Shown: piece after piece, positions 49,001 through 61,000 of the stretch
Numbering within the stretch: position 1 is the stretch's first letter
How the letters are laid out: the number at the start of each line of letters is the position of its first letter
Assembly: GCA_039177555.1 (NCBI GenBank)
Contig: JBCDFV010000016.1
Span: 1 to 64,000, forward strand
DNA from: JANQGH01 sp039177555
GTDB lineage: Bacteria; Pseudomonadota; Alphaproteobacteria; DSM-16000; Inquilinaceae
DNA length: 64,000 nucleotides
Reading direction: 5' to 3'
Notes under the pieces: generated by a model
What the model was told of the DNA's origin: nothing
Seen by the model: the letters and a program-made list of their open reading frames with translations, nothing else
Database searches by the model: none
Made by a program: the position numbers and the translations under genes

Positions 49001-52000
49001 CCCGGGCCACGCAGTCGAGCGCGATGGCGTCGGCCGGCGGATTGATGCGTGGCGAGCAGAAGGCCTCGATGCCATGGCTCAACGCGTCCATGCCGGTTGC
49101 GGCGGTTTGGCGCGGCGGCAGGCTAAGCGTCAGGTCGGGGTCGCAGATGGCGACGCGCGGGATCAGGCGCGGGTTGACGCAGGCGGCCTTGCCGCCGTCC
49201 AGCAAGGTCAGCGAAGCGGCCCGCCCGACCTCGGCCCCCGTCCCGGCCGTGGTCGGCACGGCGATCACGGGCGCGACCTGGCCAATCCGATCCGATCCGC
49301 CGCCGGCCATGGTGTAATCGGCAAGCTGGCCTGGATGGGTCGCCAGCAGGGCCACGGCCTTGGCGAGATCGATCGACGAACCGCCGCCGACCGCGACCAC
49401 GCCGTCGCAGTCTCGCGCGCGATAGATCGCGAGCGCATCCAGCACGGCCGCCTCGGTCGGGTTACTTGGCGTATCGCCATAAATCGGCGCCGCCTTAGGC
49501 AGGGCCTCCTGCGCTCGATCAACTAGGCCGGCTGCAGCAACGCCTGGATCGCTGACCAAAAGCGGATTCTTGACGCTAAGCAACGGCAGTTCGTCGGGCA
49601 ACAGGGCGATCGCGCCGGCCTCGAACTGGACCCGGCTGACGTATGTGATCAGCGCCATCAGCCGAACATGGTATCGGGCAACAGCAGGACGATCTGCGGC
49701 GCGATCAACAGGATGATCAGGCAGGCCAGCATGGCGAACCAGAATGGCGCGATGCCGGCGAAGATACGCCCCATGGGCACCCCGGGCGCGATCGATTTGA
49801 CGACAAAGACGTTGACGCCGACCGGCGGTGTGATCAGGCCCATCTCCAGCACGATGACCATGATGACGCCGAACCAGATCGGGTCGAAGCCCAGCGCCAG
49901 GATCAACGGGAATACGATCGGCAAGGTCAGCACCAACATGGCGAAGCCCTCCAGGAACGTGCCCAGGATGATGAAGGCGACCAGGATGATGATCAGCGTG
50001 CCATAGCTGCCGAGGCCGAGGCCGATCAACGCCTCGGTCAGCAGGCCCGGAATGTCGGTGCGCGCCAGAAACGGGCTGAAGACATGGGCGCCAATCAGGA
50101 TGAGATAGCTCATCGCCGAAATGCGCACGGTCTGCAGCAGAATCTTGCCGAAGCTGCCCCAGGTTAGGGAGCGCCGGTAGAGGGCCACCGCAAGGGTCAG
50201 CAGCGCACCGACGCCCGCCGCCTCCATGGGCGAGAAGACGCCGCCATAGATGCCGCCGATGGTGATCGCGATGATCGCCAGCAACGGCCCGGCCTTGGCC
50301 AGCGCAATCAGCTTTTCGCCGAACTGGGTTTGCGGCCCCGCCGGCCCGTAGGACGGCCGCCACATCGTCAACAGGGTGATGGTAACGATGAACAGGCCGG
50401 TCAGCAGCAGGCCCGGCAGGATGCCGGCCATGAACAGCCGGCCGATCGATTCCTCGGTCAGGATCGCGTAGATGACAAAGCCGGTCGAGGGCGGGATCAG
50501 GATACCCAAGGTGCCGCCGGCGGCGACGGAGCCGGTGGCCAGTCGGTTGTCATATTCGTAGCGCTTCATTTCCGGCAGCGCGACGCGGCCCATGGTGATC
50601 GCCGAGGCTACCGACGAGCCGCTGAGCGCCGCGAAGCCTGAGCAGCCGACCACCGTCGCCGAAGCCAGACCACCCCGCCAATGCCCGACCCAGGCATAGG
50701 CGGCGTCGTAGAGGTTCCGGCTAAGCCCGGACTGGCTGGCCAGATTGCCCATCAGGACGAACAGCGGGATGATGGTCAGTTCGATCTTGGTCGCGATGAC
50801 GAAGGTCTCGCTGCCCAAGGTCGCCAGGGCGGCGCGGCTGTTGCTCAACAGCGCGATGCCGCCAGTGCCGACGATCATCAGGGCGACCGCCACCGGCATG
50901 CGCAGCGCCAGCAGCACGAACAGGGCGACGATGCCCAGAATGCCGATCAGTTCCGGCGACATGCGTGGTGCCTCCCGTCGCCCGCTTTGTCAGCCGACAT
51001 GTTCGACGTCGCCAGGCCGGCGCAGACCTGCCCAGACAAGCACGCCCTCGACCAGGTAGATCAGGGCCGACAGCGCGCCGCCGACCGCAATCGCCCACCA
51101 GAACGGCGCATGGGGTATGTGCAGCAGATTGGTCGTCTCGTCCCAGCGCGCCGCCGTCATGGCGGAGGTTGCGGCGCGCCATGCCAAGAGGCCGAACATG
51201 GCGCCGGTCAGCACGCGCACGATGCCGTCCGCCACCCGCCAGAACCCCTGGCCAAGCACGTTGGACAGGACGTCGACTGAGACATGCGCACCGGTTCGGC
51301 AGGCGAAGGCCATGGCAGCGAAGATCGCCAAAACCATGGCCATCTGGATCACGTCGAACGCGCCGAAAATCGGATCGTTGAAAACGTAGCGCATGATCAC
51401 GTTGGCGACGATGACCACCGCGACGCCGACAAGCACGACGCCCGCCAGCAAGGCCAGTAAGGAAAGAACCGCGTCGACCCAAGCGATCAGCCGCGCCCCC
51501 GGACCGGGGGGCGCTGAGGCCTCTTCATCCAGCATCGACGCAGACCCTTCGGACCGTCTTGGTTAGGAAGCCTCGCGATAGGCGTCGAGGATCTCCTGCG
51601 CGTTGACGCCGTCCGCCTCGCGTTCATCCACCGCCTGTTCGTAGACCGGGGCCAAAGCCTCCAGCCAGCGGGCGCTTTCCTCCGCGCTCAACTCGATCAC
51701 GTCGGTGGAGTCGTCCTCGGCGAACAGAGCGTACGCCGCCTCGCGGGCGCCATCATAGGCCTCTGTCCCCGCCATGCTGAGCGAACGGCCGGAGATTTCC
51801 TCGATCTCGGCTTGCTGTTCGGGCGACAGACCGTCCCAAGTGTCCCGATTGCCGACCAGGAAGAAGCTTGTCAGGCCCGTTGGCAGACCCGTCGTGACGT
51901 GCGAGACGACCTCGTTCAGGCGGAACGAGCGGATGCCGTCCGGCCCGATCATGACGCCGTCGATCACGCCGGTCTGCAGCGCGTTGTATAGCTCCGACAC

Positions 52001-55000
52001 CGGCATGGTCACGGCCGACGCACCCCATGCCTCAAGCACCTGGGCGCCAAGGGCGGATGGCGCCCGAATGGTCAGGCCGTCCAAATCCTCCAGCGACGTG
52101 ACGGGTGTCTCCGTGGTCGCGATCACCGCCGGCGAGTTGAACCAGACGCCGTAGACGTGCACGCGCTCATAGTCCGGTGCGATCAGATCGTAGTTGTCCC
52201 AGACCGCGTCGGTAGCGTCGAACGCGTCGTCGAAGAGACCCGGCAGTTCGGTCATCAGCGTGCGCGGGAAGGTCGACGAGGTGTAGCCCTGCAGGCCAAA
52301 GGTGATGTCGGCAATGCCGTCGACGGCGCGGTTGTACTGCTGCGCGGGACCGGCCCCCAACTCGCCCGCCGGGAATATCCGGACCGTGACCTCGCCATCC
52401 GTGATCTCCTCGACCTGTTGCGCCCACGGCTCGAACACGCCGCCATGCATGGTGTGTCGCGGCGGCATGAAGTGCCCCAGGCTCAACTCCGTCTGCGCCA
52501 CCGCAGGCGCCGCGCCTAAAGCGCAGGCAACCGCGACGCCGCTCAAGAGACTCTTTCTAACCACTGCGTTTTCCATGTTTGACCCTCCCGATCATCGACT
52601 CAGTGGGCATTCATTGCCCCCGTTTTGACGCTCTTGGTCAAACTCGTCGGAATTGCCCGGCAATCCCATTCAAATCCAAGAGCGCCGGCATAAGGTTTTG
52701 CTATAGTCGCCGGCAAACCAAAACGCGTTTCATTCTTAACCTTCTGACAATCCAAAGACATTTCGATCATCGACTTTCAAGTTGTTGAACCATCGGCGGC
52801 GAGCCAATTCGTCTCGCTGTAGATGTGCTTGGTTTCCAGGAAGTCGTTCAGCCCTTCCAAACCGTGCAGACGGCCAAAGCCGCTTTGCTTGTAGCCGCCG
52901 GTTTCGGCCTCGGCAAAAAGACGGTTGTGGCTGTTCAGCCAGACCGTGCCGAAGCGCAAGGCGCGCGCCACCCGCTGGGCGCGGCCCAGATCGCGTGTCC
53001 AGACGCTGGCCGCCAGGCCGTAGCGTGTCGCATTGGCACGCATCACGGCCTCGCTGTCGTCGCCAAAGCGCTCAAGCACCAGCAGCGGCCCGAATAGCTC
53101 GTCCTGGATGAGGGAACTGTTCAGGTCCTCGACCACAGCCAGGCTCGGCCGGATGAAAGCTCCGCCGGCCGGCAAATGATCGGGGACCACGCCGCGCACG
53201 ACCAGTTCGCCCTCGTCCCCGGCCTGGTCGACCAAGCCGAGAATGCGATCGCGATGGACCTGGTCGACCATCGGCCCCATGGCGCTCGCCGGGTCCTCGC
53301 CCGGGCCGACAACCAGCCGGTCAAGGGCTTGCGCCAGCGCATCCTGCACCGTTTCGAAAACCGTCTCATGGACCAGCACACGGCTGATCGCGGTACACAT
53401 CTGGCCGGCCATCACGGTGGCACAGCGCGCGATCACCGGCACCGCCTTGTCAATATCGGCATCGGAGAAGACCAGCGACGGCGATTTGCCGCCAAGTTCG
53501 AGGGACAGCCGTTTCAGCGTCCCCGACGCCGCCGCCATGATGCGCTTGCCGGTGGCGCAGGAGCCGGTGAAGCTGATGACGTCGACTGCCTCGGACGCGA
53601 CCAGCGCCTTACCGACCGCGCTGCCGTTTTCGTTCACGGCGTTGATCACCCCGGGCGGAAGAGCATCGATTGCGGCGAACATCTCCATCATCAACGCGTT
53701 GGTCAGCGACGTTTGGGGCGCCGGTTTGATCACCGATGTGCAGCCGGCCGCAAGCGCGGGCGCCAGGCTGCGGATGAGCAAGGTGATCGGCGCGTTCCAA
53801 GGCACGATGACGCCGGCGACACCCGCCGGTTCGCGGGCGAAGATCGACAGGGCGCCTTCGTCGATCTCCGACACCCGGCCGAAGATGGCCCGCGCCAGGC
53901 CCGCATAATACCGGCATTCAGAGATCGCCGCCGAAACCTCGTGGCCAACCTCCGACCGCAGCTTGCCGCTCTCCGCGACGGCCAGATCGGTCAGTTCGGC
54001 CCGGCGCGCCTCGAAAGCATCCGCCATGGCCAGCAACGCGGCGGCACGCCTACGCGGGCTGGCCGACCACCCGCCTTGTTCGAAGGCCTGACGTGCGGCG
54101 GCGGTTGCGGCCTCGACCTCCGCCTCACCGCCAGCGGCGTAGCGGCCGACGAGACCGCCCGTCGCCGGGTTCAGACTGTCGTCGATCAGGTTGCCGGCGC
54201 CGTCCAGCCATTCGCCGCCGATCCAGTGTCGCGCATGTTGCATGAATGCCCCCTTCGCTGCGATCATGGCAGAATAGTTGGTGCAGGCAACAGTTCAGGT
54301 CGCCTTACCAACTCCGACTCGCACCGGATCAACAAGCGCCTTCAGGAGCCCACTGGCCCATGCCCTTCGACGACCCGATCATCATCATCGGCGCCGGCCC
54401 GACCGGGCTGAGCGCGGCCTTGGCACTGGGGCTCGCCGGTCTGCCGGTCTTGGTCCTGGAGGCAGAGCCCGGCCTGACGCACGACCTGCGGGCCGGCTCA
54501 TTCCACCCGCCGACGATCGAGATGCTGACGACGCTCGGCGTCGGCGATGCCATGCATGCAACCGGCATCCAGGTACCGATTTGGCAGGTGCGCGATCGGG
54601 TCGAGGGCGTGGTGGCCGAATTCAATCTCGGCCTGATCGCCGACGAAACGCGCTATCCCTATCGGCTGCATCTGGAACAGCACCGCCTGACGCCGATGCT
54701 GCTGGATCGGATTCAGGAAGCCGCGCCGAGCGTCGAGGTACGGTTCAACGCGCCTGTCGAGGCGGTCGCGGTCGACGCCGACGGCGTCACCGTCTCCGTC
54801 GGCCGCGGCGATGCAGCCGCCCTGCGCGGCAGCTGGATAATCGGCGGCGATGGCGCGCGCAGCGTCGTGCGCAAAGCCATCGGCACCAGCTTCGACGGCT
54901 TCACTTGGCCGGAGCGGTTTCTCGTCGCCAGCACGACGCATGATCTCGGCCAGCACGGCTTTGCCGGTGCCGGCTATATCGCCGACCCGGATGATTGGGC

Positions 55001-58000
55001 GGCGGTCTTCAAGGTGCCGGACGAAGGGCCGCCCGGCCTTTGGCGCATCGCCTACCCGACCGACCCGGAAGTGCCGGAGGCCGAGGTGCTGGACGAAGCG
55101 GCCATTCAACCGCGCCTGGCCAAGATCCTTGAGCATGTGCCCGGCAAGCCGGATCGGTTCGAGCTGAAATACGCCAGCACCTATCGGGTGCACCAGCGTG
55201 TCGCGGGACGGTTCTTTCAGGGCCGGGCGATCATCGCCGGCGATGCGGCGCACATCAACAATCCGCTCGGCGGCTTCGGCCTGAACGGCAGCGTCCAGGA
55301 CGCGGTCAATCTGGCGGCCAAGCTTGTCGAGATCTGGAACGGCGCGGACGCGGAGCCTCTGCTGGACCTCTACGACCGCCAGCGCCGGCCGATCAACATC
55401 AAGGCGGTTCAGGCGATGAGCATCCGCAACAAAAAGATGATCGAGGAACGCGACCCCGAGGTGCGTCGCCAAAGGCTGGCCGAGTTGGCTGAAACGGCCA
55501 AAGACCCGGTGAAGGCGAAAGCCTACCTGATGAACTCGTCCATGATCAATTCGGTGCGCGAGGCAGCGTCGATCATCTGAGGCGGGATGGCAAGCCGGTC
55601 ACCGATCACCCCACGGGACAGGTCTTCTGGGGCTGGGCCATCGTTTGGTAGACATCAACCCCATCCGGTATCTCCAGCCAATCCGGTTTGGATCGCGCGA
55701 AGACGAAACGCTGCGGCTGATACCAGAATGTCGGCTGGTCGAATGTACCGCCGGCAATGCCCCGGAAATCCGGCAGAAATTCCAGTGTCCAAGTCACGGT
55801 GGTGCCGCAAGTCTCGCAAAACTCGCTTTCCAACCACCGTCCGGCATCGGACTGCATGCGATAGGCGCGCATCTTGCCCTGCAGGATCCTCACGTCCTCT
55901 TTCTTGAAATAGACCGAGATGCCCAGCGCGCTACCGGTGCGCCGCTGGCACCAGGTGCAAGAGCACAGGCTGACACGTTGGGGCTCAGCACTGGTGCGAT
56001 AGCGAACCGCCCCACAAGCACAGCCGCCCTCGTGGATATCAGACATGCCCCACGCCCCCCTTTCGATCCTGTCGCCCAAGAGTCATAACGAGTCGTCATC
56101 GGCGATCAAGCACTGGTAACCGCGAAAGGGTGGATCATGGCCGGCAATGGCTACACGGTGATCGGCGTCAAGGGGTACGGCTCTTCAATCGTTGAGGCCG
56201 CGCTGGAATGGGCAGGACTGCCTTACGCCGTCGAGCAAGTCGACGCTGAGGATCTCGGCCCCGGCAGCGCGCGCTTCGCCGGCATCAACCCTCTGGGCCA
56301 AGTGCCGACCCTGCTGTTGCCGGACGGCACCGCCATGACCGAAAGTGCCGCGATCATCCTGCATCTCGCCGACATCGCGCCAGAGGCTGGCCTGGCGCCA
56401 GCGGCCGACGATCCCACCCGGCAGGCGTTCCTGCGCTGGCTGGTCTTTTTGGTCGCGGCGATCTATCCCAGTTTCACCTATGGCGACGACCCGTCGCGCT
56501 TTGTGTCAAGCGAGGAGGCCCAGCGGGAGCTGCGGCGCGCGACCAACAACCAGTGCAAAGATCTGTGGCACCTCGTCGAAAAGAGCGTCAGCCCAAGCCC
56601 ATGGCTGCTGGGGCAAGACTTCTCAGCGCTCGATATCTATGTCACCGTCATGAACCACTGGCGCCCAGGCAGATCCTGGTTCGCGACCAACTGCCCAAAA
56701 CTTCACGGCATTGCCACAGCGGCGCTTGAACTTCCCAAGCTGAAGCCGGTTTGGGAATACAACGGCTTCACCAGCTAAGTAGATCCGGCTAGACACGGGG
56801 GCCGCACGTCCGGCAATCGCGCCGGAAGACACCAAGGACTCGCCAGCCGTGCCGACCTCAGACAGGCCGCTCAGAATCGCGCACATCTTAAGCCACACCG
56901 CCATCAACGGTGTCGGCACGAGCCTCGAAGTGCTGATGCGCGAACAGCATGCGGAGGGCCACACCCTCATGCTGGTGCACCGCCCCAACTGCTGGCTGGC
57001 CGAACAGCTTGCCGACTTGCCGGTCGAGTTCCTTGAGGCGCCGCTGCACACGCGCTATCGCGAACTGTACCATGTCGGCGATACGATCCGCAGCTGGCGG
57101 GCGGACGTTATCCACACCCATGGCAGCACGGCCCACAAGTACGGCGCGATATACCGCGTCGCCGGCAAGATACCGATCGTGGCGACAGCTCACGCCTGCC
57201 ATTTCCAACTGCATTGGGTGTTCAACAATCGGGTGATCGCGCCCAGTCAGATCACGGCGGACTATCACCATCGGGTCAACCGGGTGCGCCGCCGCAATCT
57301 GCGGATCATCCATCACGCCTTCGACGTGGCCACGGCGACCGTGGCCACGGCCAAGGATCGGGCGACGCAGCGGGCCGATCTCGGCCTGCCGCAAGACGCT
57401 TTCGTGATGGGCATGACCGGCGATATCTGCCGGCGCAAAAACCAGCTCGATTGTGTGCACGTGCTCGCCGCCCTGCGCGATCGCGACGTCGACGCCCACC
57501 TTCTGCTGATCGGTGTCGGCGCGGACCGCGAGTATGTCGGCGAGATCCGGCAGGCGATCGAGGACAAGGGATTGCAGGATCGCGTGCACCTTCTCGGGCT
57601 GCGCTTCGATGTGGTCGACCTGCTTGCGGCCTTGGATGCCTATCTGTGCACCTCGATCCACGAAGAGGGCCCCATCGCGACGTTGGAGGCCATGGCACGC
57701 GGCCTGCCGATCATCACGACGCGCATCGGCTGCATGCCGGCCCTGCTGGGCGACGGGCGTGGCGGCCGGATGTTCGAGGTCGGCGACAACAGCGGCATGG
57801 CCGATTTCGCGGCCGAGCTGGCGCGCGACGCGGAAACGCGGCGCGAACTCGGCGCAGGGGCCCGCGCGACCGTCGTCGAACACTTGGCGCCGGCCGCAAT
57901 CGTGCCGCAGGTCGAGGCCGTTTACCGTGAAGTGATCAGGGCCTGACGACGCGGCGGATCAACCTTTGTCGATCGACAAGGGCGATCCGCTCAGCTACGC

Positions 58001-61000
58001 GATTTATCGATTTAGCTAGCTAGGACGGTGAAGAGAGGTCCCAGAGATAGCCGTCGGGATCGCGCAGCTTCGCCGCTAGATCCCCATCATCGGTATGCCG
58101 CGGATGCTCGATCACCGTGGCGCCTGTTTTCAGACACTCGAAAAACGCTGCCTTGAAGTCCTGGCGTGCGCCAAACTGCAGCCTGATCGCGGCCCCGTCC
58201 GCCTTTGCCTCGCCAGCGCCCTCAGCGGCGCTTCCGCCAAGCGAAATCACACCAACGTCCCTCGCCCAGCCGACAAAATCCGCCGCCGCGTCGTCGCAGG
58301 GTGTAGGCCGATCGCCGGGCGAACTGACGTTTGAGTTGTCTTGCGACACCCGACGCGTCGCACGGCCGACAACCACCCGAGCAGATGGAGCATTCGCACG
58401 TGCGATCGCCATGGTGTTGACCCCCCGTTTGGTCTGATTTCGAGCGTTTGCGCTCTAAACGTGATCGGAAATACTAGATTCCCGACAATGAAGGCAATTT
58501 TGCGGCCATGCAATGCCGCTCGCGCCGAAGACTAATCGACGATCAAGGCTTCCAGCGTCGACAGATGGTCGGCCTCCGCCGCCGGCTTGTCCCAACGGAT
58601 GCGGGAAATCCTGGGAAACCGCATGGCCACACCCGACTTGTGGCGGGTCGACCGCCCGACACTGTCGAACGCGACCTCCAGCACCAGATCCGGCGCGACA
58701 GATCGGACCGGCCCGAACCGCTCAACGGTATGGCCACGGACCCACTTGTCGAGCTGGGCCAGTTCCTCGTCGGTAAAGCCGAAATAGGCCTTGCCGACGG
58801 GCACGAGTTCCGGCTCGCCATCCTCTCCGGGGCGCCAGGCGCCGAACGTGAAATCGGAATAGAAGCTTGACCGTTTGCCGTGACCGCGCTGGGCATACAT
58901 CAGGACGGTATCGAGGGTCAGCGGGCCACGCTTCCACTTGTACCAGGGCCCCTTGGGTCGGCCGGCGACATAGGTGCTATCGCCGCGCTTCAGCATGACA
59001 CCTTCGATGGCGCTGTTCGCGGTCGAACTGCGCAGTTCGTCGAGCGTCTGCCAGTCCGGAAAGTCGATCATGGGCGACAGGTCCATGCGTCCTGGTGCGA
59101 TCCGCCCAACCCATTGTTCCAGCCGCTGGCGACGGTCGTCAAAAGGCAGATCGCGTAAATCCCCAGAGCCATCGAACAGAATGTCATAGAGCCGAACCCA
59201 GGCTGGATGCTCCTCCAGCATGCGCGCCGTCACGGTCTTGCGGTTCAAGCGCTGCTGCAGCCGATTGAACGACTGGACCGCGCCGTCCTGGTAGACCAGA
59301 AGTTCGCCATCCAGCACGGCATCGAAGTCCATGGCCTCCACGATGTCCGGGAACGCGCCGGAGATGTCGTCGCCCGTCCGGCTGTACAGGCGCCGCTGGT
59401 CGCCACGGGCCGCGACCTGTACACGGATGCCGTCCCACTTCCACTCCGCGCGATAGGCGGCGGGGTCGATCGATGCCTTGTCCCCATCCTCCAACGGGTG
59501 CGACAGCATCAACGGCCGGAACACCGCCTTGTCCGCGATGGACGGCTTCGGCGCCCGGCCGTCCAGCCAGGCGAACAGGTCCCCATATGGCGGCTCCAGC
59601 CCGTGCCAGAGCTCTTCGATCTCGGCGACGTCGGTATCGCCGTATTGGGCCAGCGCCACCTTGGCCAGGCGCGCGGACACGCCGATGCGCATGCCGCCGG
59701 TGATCAGCTTCAAGAAGGCAAAGCGTTCATTCGTGTCAAACGTATCGAGCAGGTCGGCGACCAGCGCGGGCGCCGTCGACCGGCTGGCCTCTCGCATGGT
59801 GTCGACCACCTCGCCCAGGCTCGGCACCCGGTTCGCGCCATGGCGCTTCGGCCAGATCAGCGAGACGGTTTCCGCCAGATCGCCGACATAGTCGTACGAC
59901 CAGCCGAACAGCGCCGGATCCACCCGCTCAACCGCCAGCCCGCGTACGACGCCGGCCTTGACCGCCGGAAATTCCAGCCCGCCGGTCAGGGCGGCCAGCG
60001 CCCAGCCGCGGTCCGGATCGGGCACGCGGGCGAAATAGTCGGTCAGGAGGCGCAGCTTGGCGTTGCGCGACGGCGTGAAGACCAACCGTTCGATCAGTTC
60101 GGCAAAGGGCGTCATCGCGGCCTCAGTCCACCGCGTCGTCTTCGAAGCCGACCAGCGACAGGGCCTGCGCCCGCCGGCCGGACTGGGTGACCTGATGCAC
60201 CAGCGCCTCTTCCCGACCGTGGGTCACCCAGACCTCCGGCGCGTCAACCTCGTCGATCGTGGCCAGCAGTTCATCCCAATCGGCGTGGTCGGAGATGATC
60301 ATCGGCAATTCGACACCCCTTTGGCGCGCGCGCTGGCGAACCCGCATCCAGCCGGAGGCGGCACAGACGACCGGGTCCGGCAGGCGGCGCGACCAGCGAT
60401 CGGCAATGGCGGACGGCGGCGCCAGCACGATCTCGCCGCGCAGATCGGCCTTGGCGACGTCCGCCATTGGCCGCAGGTCGCCAAGTCCGACGCCGAGCAG
60501 CTGATAAAGATCCGTCAGCGCAATCAGCGCACCATGCAAGTAGATGGGGCGGTCGTAGCCCGCCTGGCGCAGCAGGGCGATCACGCGCTGGCACTTGCCC
60601 AGGCTATAGACCCCGACCAGGTGGCTGCGTTCCGGAAAGAGGGCGACTGAATTCAGCAGCTTGGCGATCTCATCGCCGGCTGGCGGGTGGCGAAAGACCG
60701 GCAGGCCAAAGGTCGCCTCGGTGATGAAGACATCGCACGGGACGGCCTCGAACGGCGCGCAGGTGGGATCGGCGCCACGCTTGTAATCGCCGGAAACGAC
60801 CACCCTGCTGCCGCGATACTCCAGAACCACCTGGGCACTGCCCAGCACGTGCCCGGCCGGCACCAGGCGCACGGAGACCTCGCCGATCTCAACGGGTTCA
60901 TAATAGGCCAGCGCCTGCAAGGACGCGCCGGCCTGGTCGCCGTAGCGGGCGCGCATGATTGCGAGGGTCTGGTCTGTGGCCAGTACCGACGCGTTTCCGG